The translations under genes and the position numbers were made by a program. A stretch of DNA of 64,000 bases, taken from assembly GCA_039654915.1 (NCBI GenBank), contig CM077594.1:92394893-92458892 (forward strand), written 5' to 3'. A model generated the notes under the pieces. The model was not told the origin of the DNA, searched no databases, and saw nothing but the letters and a program-made list of their open reading frames with translations. Positions 25,444-38,790 of this stretch are shown piece by piece (the stretch's first letter is position 1; each line of letters begins with the position of its first letter). This stretch comes from Aquilaria yunnanensis. Lineage: Eukaryota; Streptophyta; Magnoliopsida; Malvales; Thymelaeaceae.

Positions 25444-25725
25444 CTCCCTCCGTCTCAATTTACTTGAAACGTATTCTTTTTTTGGAAGTCCCAAAAGGTT
25501 GAAATGTTTCCTTTTTTGAAAAAGTTTAAACAATTAAATTATCATTTTACACAAAACCCAATAAAGACCACTTTTTTAATCTTCATTCAATCTCCCACTA
25601 CACAAAACCCAAAAAAGAATTTTTTTTAATCATTATTTAAACTTTTACTACATAAAAAAATAACATACATACACCTTAATCTCCGTACCCGGACAAATGT
25701 TTCAACTAAAATGAGTCGGAGGTAG
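25444..25725. mobile_element. Stowaway-type MITE (Tc1/mariner)
   Basis: A 282-bp element beginning CTCCCTCCGTCTCAATTTA, with inverted end CTACCTCCGACTCATTTTA, bounded by the dinucleotide TA on both sides (25442-25443 and 25726-25727). Ends and TA target are those of Stowaway MITEs. Confidence 0.85.
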
Positions 25726-26006
25726 TATATAGTATTTATTTTTTTATATATTCTCACAACATATTTCATAAAATTAACTATATTAATAGTAGGTGAAATA
25801 CAAAGTCATTACAACAAATCTCATCCTTAAATTAATATCCTTCAACCCAGATAAAGGTTCAATAACCATCTATACAAATTTCTTATCTACCAAAAAGAAT
25901 ATTTTTGGTATTTTAAACCTAACTAACATCAGAAATAAAAAGTTGTTGTGTCACTTTTCCTTTGATATATATGCATCAAAAGTTATTCATAAACTTGAAA
26001 AAGAAA

Positions 26007-26009
26007 ATA

Positions 26010-26084
<75 letters not shown>
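26007..26084. repeat. (AT)n microsatellite
   Basis: Nearly pure AT dinucleotide run of about 75 bp, interrupted once by GT near its left end. The open frame across it is an artefact. Confidence 0.95.
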
Positions 26085-26086
<2 letters not shown>

Positions 26087-28625
26087 TTAAATTCATTGGA
26101 CCAAAATGACCAACAACAAACTAGTATACAAACCAAGTAGTACTTGCAGCTAATGCACAACCAATCACAAATCTAATATATGTACTTAACAGTCAACAAT
26201 TGCAACCAATTACAAACAAGCCAAGCCAATCACAAGTATAAAATATGATAAGGAAATAAGCCAATAAGAATCAACTGGAGCTTCCATCTTCATAAGTTAA
26301 CAAGAAGTAGATGACTAAACCTTTTCAACATTGTACCTTGTAACTCCTCTGTATATTGAAGCACCCATTGAGAAGCCACTGTTTTCCTATATTATGGAAT
26401 ATGATTTTCAAACTTAACAATAATTATCAAAAAATCATGACTTAGTTAAGTTATGAAAAAGTGGAACAAACAGAAGATTTGAGAAAGAAAGAAAAAACAA
26501 AAAGATAGAACTTCAATTTTACCTTATTAGGCGAGCAATATACTCCTGTCTAGTCATGCTCTTCGTTTATTTCAGGCTCATTTTGGTAATTTTTCAACTT
26601 TCAAAGAGACACCATAATTACAGGTTAGGCACATACAAAGAAGAGAAAATGTTAAAACCTAGCAACAAGCAAGTGGTAAAATACATCCTTGAAATTATAG
26701 TTATAAATATCCAGCAACACATAATTTCCAACAACCATTAACTCCAAAGAACATATAAGTCATGAAAGCCTTGCTTTCACATTAACAAGCTTTTGGTATA
26801 ACTAATTAAGAGAACACTTTAACCTGTTAATCTTGCATCTTAATCTATCAACCTTCGTTGAAAAGCAATTCAAGTATCTCATAACATAACAAATTCCAGC
26901 AACTAAGCACTCTAACTTGAGACCACATTAACCATATAAACCTTACACAATTTTGCATCAATACACAAGGAAGGTTTAAGGTCGCACTTACATCAATTTG
27001 AGGCTTTAAATCCCATTTCAAACCTTGATCAATTGACTACCTAGATCAAATTTTTTGCTGTCCAGTAACTCTAGTTCCAGTATAACCATGTTGTACTAAA
27101 ATAGAGATAACTCATTGCTCAGACATTGGAAATAAAAACCGTAAAATTTTAGGTAAACTAGACACATAAGCCTATAATTCTACAAAATATCAGCTCCAGA
27201 TATGCATAACATGCATTATAGCATAATTTAGAACAATTCATTCGTTCATAACAATAGCAGCTTTTGGCTTCATGGTCACTACTGAACAAAACACTTGATT
27301 CATATGTCTTGCAGGAAACAGGAAACTAAAACCATGTAAATCAACATGCAGTGACATCTCACACTAATACGCATCATTTGGCACTAAAAAAACATACTAA
27401 AAATTAAAATGCAGCTTAAGGATATCAAAGGAAAGTTAGAAGTTCACTTATCTGCTAAAATATAGACACACGCAATTCATAGTTGTAGATTTTCCTGCAA
27501 GAACCAGAGCTTTAACTTGCTTTTATCCACTAGATTTTATTCTAAAAATTGCAAGTAGCCAAGACACAGGCAGAGCAGTAACCTCTACTAATTCGGCCCC
27601 ACATCAAGACTAGAACTTGTGCATAATTTTTACCACAAGTTTAAGCCACAATCCTCATTTCGAACCATCCCATAGGACCATAATTACTGCACTTTTGTTG
27701 CACAATTTTTATTCCCAAAATGCAGACTCTTCCTGTTGGATTTTCAATAGCAACCAAACTCTCAAATTTTGAAGCTTATTTCACAAATTACAGGCTTCAT
27801 GAACCCAAATTGAAGGAAAAACAAGCATTATCTCTAAATTTTGAATAAGAAAGGGTTTGGTCAATCAAATTGGAAGTGAAATCAACAATTAAGAGACAAA
27901 CTTAGGCCCTTTCTTTCATAAACAGAGATGACCCAAGCACCAAACTACTAATTACCCATAAATCATAATCTAACTGGTGTTTTTCTAAGCGAAATAAGAA
28001 AACCATAAGAAGGAAGAATATAAGAGAGACAGAGAATAAGAAGACCATTGGACCATGAATGAAACTATGGCCAGACCTCACATTTGGCAGCAACTCATCA
28101 GTGCACGACAACTTCAAGCACTCAATAATAATCTGTGCAAATAAACTGGTGAGTAAATAGTGGCCTGTGGCACAGAGAGATTGTAGTCAAAATGAAGAAG
28201 AATAAAAGAAAAATGAAGTAGCTGATTATAAGCCCTAAGACCGATGGCAGAAATAGACAGACAACGATAGCAATGAGGAAGGGGTGGCCAATGGCGATGG
28301 CAAACAGTAAGACCAGTGCTCAATAAGATAGGTTAACACTGATGGGTCAGCATTGACACTTGCTTAACTCTTCGCTAAAAGAATTGGGTGGGTGGAAAAT
28401 TTTCTAACTCAATATAGAAAGGCTTCTACTAATAAATCACAACATTTTATGGGTAGAAGATAAAGATATACTATTGGACTTGGCCAGTCCATTGGAACAT
28501 AACCCAAACTTCTACTAATGGTACTTTTTCTGTCGGTAGAAGTTCTGGGTTTTGGCTTCTCCCAACGCTTACCCCATCCATTAGTATAGGCATCCGTTAG
28601 TAAATGACATTTTTCTTGTATATAC

Positions 28626-29424
28626 TACTATACTCTATCTGATGAATAGAATTTTTTTTACAATTAAATAAATTTAGAGCAGATATAGATTTAAATTTTT
28701 TCCCCCTGGATGTGGGTAACACCAAAACACTATAAAACCAAGACAAGATAACTAAAGCAAAGCTTTACGGAAGGTTCTCACACTTTTCTTCCCAAAGTTG
28801 TATACTTATTGTTAAGTATGTGCTCATTTCACTAACGTGATTTGGATAAATTCTTTACGATTTATCTATAGCTAAGTCGATTTTTGTTTATTATAGATAC
28901 TATTTTTGCAAGATCAATTTTAATGTTTTTTATTATTGGTACTCTGTTATAGAATTATTATTTTTTATTATAGTAATATGCAGCAAATAGGTCATAGGTG
29001 GACTTTACATAATCCTACCCACCTTTAAAATGGATATAATATAGAAATTAAAATTGTAAAACTGATGGATAATGGATATGATATAGATTCAGTATTCAAT
29101 ATGATGGATAAGATGTGAGTTTAGTATTATTCTACCCATATTTTATACATTGTCATCCCTATTTCACTGGGCAGAAAGCTGAGTTAGGAGGTAGTCAAAT
29201 CCCCCTGGACTAGCTTAATTTGGTTGATTCTCATGCGGACCAGATTATTAGGAGAGATGAGCATGAGTTGGGTAAACTCAAAACCCAACTTAAACCACCC
29301 TCATTGGGTTGGGTTGGGTAAATATGGATCATGGTTTATGGGTTGGTCTCACATATAGAAGAATCGATGGTTTTTGGGTTAGTTTTGGTTTCATATAAAA
29401 CCAACTCGAGGCGGAACCGAACCC

Positions 29425-29483
<59 letters not shown>

Positions 29484-31204
29484 ATTTCTTTGAAGAAGTA
29501 TGATGGTCATCTTGTGTTTTTATATTAAACCTTTAAACTAATGTCTCAAATTGAAATAACATGGAAGGTGTAGGATTATTCATAAATTTTTTTCATATTC
29601 ACTTGAATTATTTCACTTCCTAAACCGACTACTCCTGAGTTATTTTACTTTCAATCTCTCTACTTCGGACCACTTTTTACGATGTAATCCTCATGTTTTT
29701 TCCATTTATGAGTCATGTGAAACTAGAAATTCATGACATCAATACATTGAGTTTTGATACTGAAGAAAATGGTCTTAGAGGCTTAGTTTTTCATATTGAA
29801 TGTCGTGCCAATGTTGGAATTACTAAAGGGTAGTAAACTGGTTGGGATTAAAGATACTACACAAACAACTTTTTTGAACCATTTTGGTAACAACATGTTA
29901 AATTCCTTTGAATGTATCTAAATACATGTATGTAAACGCTGATTTAATTGTATATTATGTTGAATATTTCATAAACTGGTTATGGATGCAATTTTATTGC
30001 ATTTTAGTGTTATTATAGATATATGGTATAAACCGAAAAACCTGAGAACTAGAACCGAAAAACCCAAAACCATAGTTCTAGTTTGTTTTGGTTCTGGGTT
30101 CTCAGGTTGGTAGAAAAATTTTAGAATTGATGTCATTTTAATTTGGTTCAGTTCTACCATAGAACTAAACCAACTCAAACCATACTCGCGTCTACTAGTG
30201 GGTCATTTAACTTTTCTACTAGGTAAGCCTTTTAATAAGACTGAACTTGATAAGGGGATTAAGAATTTTGGTGGGATGGATTCTTGCGTTGGACATGTTA
30301 GATAAAGAATTTTTTTACTGGATGTGATGAAATTGCTTTGGTATTTTGAAAAATTTTGAAGAAATAAACAAGCAGAAAAGGGGGTGAAAATGGATAGTTT
30401 CAAGGCCAAAGGTTCAATGCTGAAAAGTGAGTTGAAGAGATTAAAATGAAGGATTAAGTCACTGCAAAAGGAGCCCAAGAGCCTGCCAATATTTTTTTTT
30501 ACTTCAAAATAAGCTTGTTTTTGGGGCTTAGGTCCTATACTATGATTTTAGGATAGGGTCCCTTTTGTTCTCGGGGTGTCCTTTTAATTTTCTTCAGCTC
30601 TTTTATTCTTTGGAATTCCTGGGTTATAAGGCTTTGCTTTTTGGTTTTATTTTTTGCGTTGTCCTTTTGATTGGGCTCTTTTGAGTTTTACATCATCATT
30701 TAAGCTGATGCTTGTACCACGTAATTATGTGCTTTTCATTTAACCAGCAAAATGGACAAATTTTATTGATATGATATTAATTAATATTAAAATAAATATA
30801 AAATAATAATTATAATTCTTAAAATTTTTTTAATTAATTTTAAACCATAAAATCTTAAAACTAATGTTTACACCTCACCAGTCTATTTTTACACTTCTAT
30901 CTCCTTTCTCCACCTAGATTTTGCCCGGGTCCGTATATGCAATTGCCTAGATTTTGCCCATTTCCACCCAAATTTTGCCTAGCCCAGAAACCTAAAAGCG
31001 CCAATGAATCCGATAAATGAACGGATAGTGAAATCACCTCCTTATGCCTCTCGTTATGCTCCTTAGCCCGATGTTCGATCTACTCCCTCATCGGTGATAT
31101 TGGCGACGGTGAGCATCGAGAGAGATGAAGGCGGTTTCTGGAATAAATCAGGTTCAAGAGGCTGAAATCGAACTCGAAGAGGTGCCGTGGAGCCCTTCAT
31201 CACT
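28626..31204. other. transposon-rich spacer without recognised gene
   Basis: The stretch 29240-30190 contains GTTGGGTT / AACCCAA-type sequence near both ends (GAGCATGAGTTGGGTAAAC left, CAACTCAAACCATACTCGC right). It may be another hAT-like non-autonomous element, but no target duplication was verified. The remainder is AT-rich and unassigned. Confidence 0.35.
29429..29483. repeat. (TA)n(TG)n compound microsatellite
   Basis: About 40 bp of TA followed directly by about seven TG units. Confidence 0.95.
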
Positions 31205-31212
31205 GTCAGATC

Positions 31213-31615
31213 CAGTGGCGGAACCAGGATTTTTGGTTTGGGGGGCAAGCCCGGAGGAGAGTCGGCAGAGCCCGGAGGATAGAAACGACGTAGCGGTTAG
31301 GTAAAGCTGTAAATTGAGACTAATTCACACTAATTCAAAGCTTAAGGAGCAAATCGTACGAGTTGGAAACGTTTGAGGACTAATAGTGCATTTAGGCCAT
31401 GTTAGAATATCCTCTTAATGTAAAGGGAATAACTACTCACTGGATTCTACTTTCTTCAGCGCCTATCTTATTTCCCCCATCTTTATATTTTTCCACAATA
31501 TTTGGGGGTAAAATACACACATAATTCTTAATTTTTGACAAAATCATCAAATTACTACCCATATTTACGTTTTTTCAAAATTCCCGGGCCCCAGCAAAGC
31601 ATAGCTCCGCCACTG
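31213..31615. mobile_element. small DNA transposon with CAGTGGCGGA ends
   Basis: The left end is CAGTGGCGGAACCAGG; the right end inverted is CAGTGGCGGAGCTA. Flanks are GTCAGATC (31205-31212) and GTTCAGATC (31616-31624), equal apart from one base gained or lost, so an 8-9-bp target duplication. Inside (31330-31400) is TGAGGACTAATAGTGCATTTAGGCC, the single end motif of the GGCCTAAATGCAC foldback family. It may be a nested remnant. No transposase. Confidence 0.6.
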
Positions 31616-31624
31616 GTTCAGATC

Positions 31625-32642
31625 TTGTCACAGTCATAGTGTCACCACTTTAACCTCTCCCCAGTAGATCTCGCCGCCATTATCGACCTCTCACCGCCAC
31701 GCCAATCTCTTGCTGGTAGATCTTGCTGCCATCGCTGGGAGGCTCGCAGCAAAGGCAAAGTGACAACGCACTCCTACTGGTTGGGCACGACCTCGACTCG
31801 CTTCCTGTCACCCCAAATCGGTCACGATTCAAAGAATCAGACCGACCCAGTCAAGAAAACTCAGGATGAACAGGAGTAGGAGTTTTGGTCTAGGGGCAAA
31901 GGTTAGTGTTAGTGAGAAGGAAGATCTGAGAGAAAAGATGTATCAATGGTATTGATAAGATTTGCATCGTGCAATTTTTTTTTTGCCCTGATTTGGTCTT
32001 AGTTTCCTTCCTGGGTTTTTGTTTCTTCAGAGAAATTGTATCTTTCATTTTCCCTTTTTCTCTTTAGTTCTCTCAAAATAAATAAGAAAGATCATACAAA
32101 CCAGAAAACAAATTTATGTCGCTCATGATGTTTTTCCTCCTTATTCTGGGCTTTTACTCAGTTTTGAATAGGAGAAGTTCTGTAACAATGCTTGCGTGGA
32201 GAGGTTTCTGGGAGCAAAAGGTGAGAATGTGACGGGAATCTTATAGTCCTATCTCTCACTGTGATTGTCGAGGTTCCATGGGTTTAACGAAGCCATGGGT
32301 CTACTCACAAAGAGAGAATCTAGATGAGCGAATTTGCAAACATTTTGATTTGTTGATGTTTTTGTGGTTGGAACAGAAATTCTAAAAGTTTGAGTTCGAT
32401 GTTGATGTTTGTTCAAGAGGTTTTGCAAATGTTTAAAAACTATTAATTGAAAAAATTTGAGGATCAAAATTATTATTTTATATTTATTTTAGTCTTAATT
32501 AATATCACATTAATAACTTTTATCTAATTTAACGCTAGAATTGATAAAAATGACCCAATATGAATGTTTATAATGAGATAACGTACTTTAATAAAATAAC
32601 TTTGAAATATGATACTTATTTAGGATAAAAAAAAACTAAACC
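31625..32642. other. spacer, nothing recognised
   Basis: The first 250 bp are less AT-rich (CTCGCCGCCATTATCGACC and similar), but no frame is supported. The rest is AT-rich. Confidence 0.35.
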
Positions 32643-33525
32643 ATGGGTGTAAGTGGTAACCCAAAACCCAAATCAAACCCAAAATTTTGGGTTCAGATCA
32701 TGTTGCAATGTAGAAAATGCTAATTCGGGCCAACCCCGATCTGACCCAATTTTAAGACCTCTAAAATCAGGTTGTGCCTGGTTATCCCAAAACAACCTGA
32801 AATAACCCGATTTTAATATGTTTTAGTACTAGTTCCTATACTCAGCCCAGCCTAGCCCACTGCCCTATAACCTATCCTATCTAACCCCCAGCCCATTATA
32901 TAACATGACCCAACCCACTTCTCCTAAACTAACTTAACCCACCTTATTCTAACCCTAATTTGTGAGTTTTTTGTTCTCCTAAACTTTTTCTTCAGCATTT
33001 TCTCTATTCTCTTAGGCCTCAACTGCCACCCTTTCTCTCCGCGTCTTCGCCGTCACGCTCTTACCATTGCTCTATTGGCATCATTCTCCTCGCTTTCTTA
33101 CCTCCCTCTCTTGGTTCGCCTCCCCTTTTTGCGTTTCTCTCTTGCCTCGTTTTTTAGCTTGTCGCAATCACACACTCTCTCTTGGCAATCAATCTCTTGC
33201 CACCCTCTCTCGGCTGTCACTCTCATCAGAGTAACCTTTATAATGCGATGAAGGTGAATGCGGCGTAGTATGAGTGGTTATCAAGTTATGGAGCCTGATG
33301 AGTAGTGGCAGGTAGGCGGAGGAAGGGAGCACTAAGGACAGAGCTGCAAAGGAGAAAGGAAGCAGAAACCTGACCTTGGCCTGAAAATTTTCAAGTTAGG
33401 ATCGGTTCAGTTTGCACAAACATTTAGGGTCAAATCAGGTTATAAGTTTTCAGGTTAGAGACAAGCAACAAAAAATCAGGTTTTAACCCGAACTCGACCC
33501 TGTTAACCCGAACTTTCACCTTTAT
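32643..33525. mobile_element. non-autonomous hAT-type element, relative of 7230-8085
   Basis: The left end ATGGGTGTAAGTGG and inverted right end AAAGGTGAAAGTTCGGG, with subterminal AACCC/GGGTT-type motifs and a pyrimidine-rich centre (33000-33230), have the same layout as the element at 7230-8085. The flanks ACTAAACC and GCTAAAAG agree only partly, so the exact borders are uncertain. Confidence 0.5.
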
Positions 33526-33938
33526 GCTAAAAGATTCAAGGTGAAATTTACCCAAAAAAAGATATGTTATTTGCAATCTCTCCAACCTTCGCTTATCAGT
33601 GCATGTATACCAAGATAAATTTATATTAAAATTGTCCCAACATAAAATCAAGTTGAAAAGTCTGATAGTAATATATGAAGACAAAAATCTCATCATTTAC
33701 TAGATCATGGCAAATTTAATATGTATATCTATACTTAGAATTAAAGAAGTTCAAGGATCCTCGTTGCTTTACTCTAGAATATAAGACATCACGTGTACAA
33801 TAATCTTAATTACAAGTGGATCTTAATAATGTATGCAATTTTTTTTTTCATTAAAAGTGAACGCATCAAAATTTGTTCAAACATTTCCTTCGGCTAAATA
33901 TTATACATACATACATACATATAACTTAGGCCTATATA

Positions 33939-35418
33939 GGCCTAAGTGTGCCACCAGCCCTCAAACTTACACTACTCGGATGAGTTAGTCCCCAATTGGA
34001 ACTCAATAAACATAAACCCTCAAACTTTTAAATTTGGACCAAGTTAATCCATTTATGACGAAAAAGCTAAAACAACAAACATGCAGTTGAACTCTATGTT
34101 AACAGTTATGGAGTTTTAAGTGAGAGAAACATGCGGGATAAAAAGAATCAAGTCTCCCTCATAGGCCCCACTCCCTTTATCTTCTTAAACATTTATTACA
34201 TCAGATTTTTGCATTGTATATTGTGATCAAAATAATATTTATATTTTATGGAGATTAATAAAAAATAATTATAAATAATTGTACTTATATTGTCCAAAAT
34301 TTATATACATTAAGAAGCGTGAAAACCCTTTTGAAATATCTTATTTTTCAAAATCTTTTTGTTAGGTTAACCTTTTCAAAATCAAGCAAGGAAAGCAATT
34401 TAAAAAAAAATTTAATTACTTCATAAAAATATTATGATTCAAGTGGCTATTAAATAAACCGAGTAATAGCTTTTAAATGATACTAATGCTAGATAAAATA
34501 AAAAAGAAACTAAAAATAATGTAATTTTAAAATGAATCAATTTTTATTTTAATTTTTGTGTATAACCAGTAATATTTGGTAGTTAATATTTTTTAAAACT
34601 AATAATTGATTTAATAATTTTTTTAAATAAATGAAATTTTATATTTTTCCTTGAAAAATGTAAAAAATAAAAATTCTTAAAATTTTTTTATTCATTTATT
34701 AAAAAATATATTTAAAGTGTCATTTGCTCTTCTTAAATGTAGCATTTAAAAAATTGATAAAATGTAGCCCAAAAAGCGCTTCTAAAATGTATTTTATAAA
34801 AATTAAATATTTTTATGTTGTGCAAAGAAAAATAAAAAATAGTTTTTATTTTGTAAAAATTATTATTAAATTAATTATTGGGTGTACCAAAAATAAAAAA
34901 AAAATATGTATAAAAATATTATTAAGTATACCATTATTCGGTAGTTAATATTACCGTTCCATCTTCTTAATAACTTTAAAATGTTCTCGGTTTTATAATC
35001 TTCTTAAGGAAAAATATAAAATTTTAGTTATTTTATAGAAAATGTTATTGAAGTAAATATTAGCTATACAAAACATTTACTACAAAATATTATTGGTTCT
35101 ACAAAAATAAAACCATGCATATAATCTTCATAAATTACAAATATATTTTTTTTAGCACAATCTATAGTGCAAAATGTTGACTTAACAAATGCTTAAAATG
35201 AGAATTGGGCACCTGGTTCTTTTTTATCCTAGATATTTCTCTCATTTGAAATCCCTTACATGTCAGCATTAAGTTTAACAGAATATTTGGATTTTCCATC
35301 ATAAATGGACTAACTCGTTCTAAATTTGAAAGTTTGAGGGTTATCTTTATTGAGTTCCAGTTGGGGGACTAACTTGTTTAAGAAGTGTAAGTTTAAGGGC
35401 TGGTGGCATCCTTAGGCC
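33939..35418. mobile_element. MULE-like foldback element, same superfamily as 20855-22601
   Basis: The left end GGCCTAAGTGTGCCACCAGC and inverted right end GGCCTAAGGATGCCACCAGC continue inward through CCCTCAAACTTACACT, AACTAACTC and TTGAGTTCC-type matches on both sides. Length about 1480 bp; the centre is AT-rich. A 9-bp duplication could not be read because the left flank is a (CATA)n-like repeat. No coding capacity. Confidence 0.7.
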
Positions 35419-37439
35419 TACAAACATACATGCATACATACATACATATATATAGTGTACTCATGCCCGCACGTGCATAAGTAAGATTAGAAAATATACA
35501 AAATGAATATGAAAATGCTTTTGTTCTTTTGGATAGTTTTAGAATGGTAACTATATTGCAACATGCGGGGATCGACTAACATACAATTTTTCATATCCAT
35601 TATATTTATATGGTAAAATATTAAAAAAATATGAATTCAAAAAAATAAGACATCATCAATCCAAGAGAGCTAAAAAATTAAAATTATTTGAAGGTGGCAG
35701 TAATCAATTTGATAAATAGAAAATATACAACATAAGATTAATGCAATAAATTTGGGTTTTCAATAGAAATCAGAGTCTTAAGTGTCATTTATAAAAGTTG
35801 GGGGCTAAAAACATCATAATAAAAAAATTTAGGATGAAGTGGTAAAATGTCTAGTTTCAAAATTTGAGGACCTGAAGATATCACAATAAACAAATAGATG
35901 ACCAATTTTATAATTTATCCTTTTCCAGCAAAAAGCCAAAAAAGAACGGGGAAAAACAGCCCAAACACAACAAGAAAAAAAATCAGCAAAAGAAAAGGTA
36001 ACAATTTTAGGCACAAAAACACCAAAATGCGAAAAAGAAATACTTGGGGAAAAAACAACCCAAATGCAAAAAAAATAAAAATAAAAAACTACTGTAGCAG
36101 GAGTGGCGCTTTTCTTAGGCACGGGCTAGAAACAGCAACTGGATGCCAAAACAAAAAGAAAAAATTAGCAAACGAAAAAAAAATAAAGTTACTTTTGCTA
36201 CAGGGAAAATATGTGAGGCGGACAAAAAAAAAGAAAATAGGGGTAGGAATCACCGGCTACAAACAACAAATGAAAGAAAAAAAGGGAAAAATTCAGCAAA
36301 AAAAATAAGCAAAAGTTTCTATTGCAAGGATGGCAACTGTTCCTAGTGTCAAATCAACTCTTGTTGATTTAGTTAATGCGAGGTATAGTTTGCTCTGCAC
36401 GTTGCTGCGGTATTTGTTCCTGATATAACGTTAACATGTAAATATGTTACTATGAAATTTAAAACTAAAATACTGAGACATAATTATAGAATCAAATGCA
36501 ATAACTTAAGTGAGAAATTTTGACACAAAAGTCACAAGCTTACATAATAGTAATCGCCACAACAATTACGGCAACTCAACATTTGAGAGAAAACCAAACA
36601 CGGCCCTCTAATATGATGAGTAAAAATACAAATAAAAACAAATTATTGAAGCTAGAGAGTTGAATAAAAAAACATACTTTAAAGTACTAAAATTACGTAA
36701 TAGAGGCAGATGATAACAAAGTGAAATGTAAAACGCAAGAAAAGTGCATTGCAAAACATATAAAAATTTATTAAATAAAAGTACTCAATTATTTCTAATA
36801 AGTAATTAATCAAAGAGAGACTCTTGTTCTTGCAAATAATAAACATGAGATCACAATTAAAGGTGAGAGATACTGTAACATGAAAGCAAAGGAAATATTT
36901 GCAAATGACACATAAAACCAAAAAAGAGTAATATTCACAAATAAAAGAGCGCACAATGATGCCCTGGCAATCAAAGGAAACACAAATAAAAGCTTATATA
37001 ACAGCAGTTAAAAGCAAGTGTTAAATGAGATATATATACTTGGAAGCAACACCCTGTGTTAAATATCTTCGCTTTAGCCATCAATGCCATATGGACGCTC
37101 TTTTTCTTAGAAGACCATCTTTCCCTCAAATTTACAGAAATAGAACCCAAAAATTTCGTGCCTGGATAACAGCAAGAAAGCAAACATTGAAACTCAAGAA
37201 TAGAAAAAAAATGCACAAATAAACCGTAAAATGTTGCATATTCTATTAAGAAAGTTTGTCATTGCTAGTGATTATTTTGCTCCTTGTAGAAAATCAAAAC
37301 TTATTCAAGTATATTTTGCTACTTCACCTAAAAATATAGCTACAACCTTTGTTGTTGATCTCTTCTTTGGAGGAGCAAGCAAGAGGTATCAAAATTCCCT
37401 AAATTTCAAGATTAATTTAGTCACCTTTTTCTTTAAGGC
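35419..37439. other. A-rich spacer, nothing recognised
   Basis: The stretch 35900-36310 is purine-rich with degenerate repeats of AAAAACAACCCAAA-type sequence; frames through it give lysine-rich low-complexity peptides that I do not believe. No gene or element ends seen. Confidence 0.4.
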
Positions 37440-38790
37440 ATTTGTTGGCCCAAGTGCAACCAAGAGAGGGGGTGAATTGGTTGTTTTAAAAACTTTAGCA
37501 AAATCAAAATTTCACTCAACCAAAGATAAAAAACAACCAAGTAATGTTAAGCTCAAATAAAGCAAGTAAATAAATGAGGATAAGGAAAAGAGTGCACTGG
37601 GATTTATAGAGGTTCAACTCCACCAGCCGGAGTCTACGTCCTCTCCTCAAGCTTGCCCACTTGAGATTTCCTCCACTATCTCTTGATCAAAATTACAATG
37701 GTGTTTTCTTCAAGGTTCACACCCGACCAATCTCTAGTTTTTTCCAAGGCTCACTAGAAACCACTCCCTAGTTTTCTTCAAGGCTCACTAGAAACCACTC
37801 TACACTCAAGAGATTCTAAGACTTGAAATGTTTACAAACTCACAAGCTCACACAATAGAACTTAAGCTAGATATACAAGTGAAAGCACAACTACAATAAT
37901 GAATTTCTCAAGATAAGCTTTTTTCTCTTGGATTTGATGATGAATCTTTGATCTTATGGCCAAGAGTTGTCTTCAAGATATTTCTCCATATATTTATGCT
38001 CATTTGGGGGCCAAAGAGACGTTGAAGAACCGTTGGGAAGGTCAGAAATGTCTCTAAGAAAGCAGGTGACCGTTGCTGTCAAATTTGACAGGTTTTTGCG
38101 TTTGTCGCTCAGTTTCACTCGGGTGAAATATTTTCACTCGGTTGAAAATTCTGTCTGATAACGAAATTCAACGTTTGACTTCCAACGGCTATATTTGTAA
38201 TTAATGAGCTGTCAATGCTTTATACACGTGGAATCTGACGTGGCATGAATTTATATTTATTTTTCAAAGATTTTTCGGACCGGAAACTCGCGCATAGGTA
38301 TGAAATCCAAGTTTCACCCGGTTGAAAATTTTTCATTCGAATGATTTTCCTGTCCAGAAATAAAATGCTCTCGGGTTCGAAAACTGAGTCCAGTTTCACC
38401 CGGTTGAAAAAATTTCACTCGAATGATTTTCTTGTCCAGAAATAAAATTCTTTGGGTTCCAAAACTGACTCCAGTTTCACTCGGTTGAAAACATTTTACT
38501 CGAATGATTTTCTTAAACATTTCACTCGAATGAAAACGCAGTTCCAGGATTTTCTTACTTCCAAACTTTCAAACTTCAATAAATTTTTCTCCAAAATGAT
38601 TTCTTCCTTCACAAGCAATGCTTGAATTAACATAAATACTTCAAATATACTTATGAAATAATTTTCCTTAGAAAGATCAAAACTTTATCAATAAAAGACC
38701 AATGTATAAATCTTTATATAAAGCTTTGAAACACATAAAACAAATATGTTTTGTTATCATCAAAATCAAATAAATGTGAGCCATGAATGG
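37440..38790. mobile_element. probable dispersed retroelement-like sequence
   Basis: It opens with CAACCAAGAGAGGGGGTGAATT and a TTTATAGAGGTTCAACTCC stretch, and ends near TTTTGTTATCATCAAAATC. These are landmarks I associate with common non-coding plant repeats, probably LTR-derived. No target duplication or coding domain was identified, and family assignment is open. It contains the tandem array at 38313-38540. Confidence 0.35.
38313..38540. repeat. ~83-bp tandem array with inner palindromes
   Basis: Two and a half to three units contain AGTTTCACCCGGTTGAAAA, then TTTCACTCGAATGATTTTC, then GTCCAGAAATAAAAT. The submotif TTTCACTCGAATGAAAA is itself an imperfect inverted repeat. Confidence 0.85.

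Larger units (their letters stand above)
25117..28607. mobile_element. possible non-autonomous CACTA-like element (paired subterminal motifs)
   Basis: The left motif TCATTTACCAACAG (25117-25130) is inverted as CCGTTAGTAAATGA at 28594-28607. Both ends carry several more CCGTTGGTAAA / CTACTAATGG-type units (25140-25320 and 28400-28620). Clusters of short subterminal repeats of this kind are typical of CACTA elements. The exact termini and a 3-bp duplication were not seen. The interior holds a Stowaway MITE, an AT microsatellite and unrecognised DNA, with no transposase frame. Confidence 0.4.

Noticed and set aside
25793..26140. 115-codon frame
   Set aside because: Runs through the (AT)n microsatellite as Tyr-Ile repeats; an artefact.
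35898..36308. 136-codon lysine-rich frame
   Set aside because: A-rich low-complexity DNA gives a lysine-rich peptide in several frames; no start context or conserved motif.
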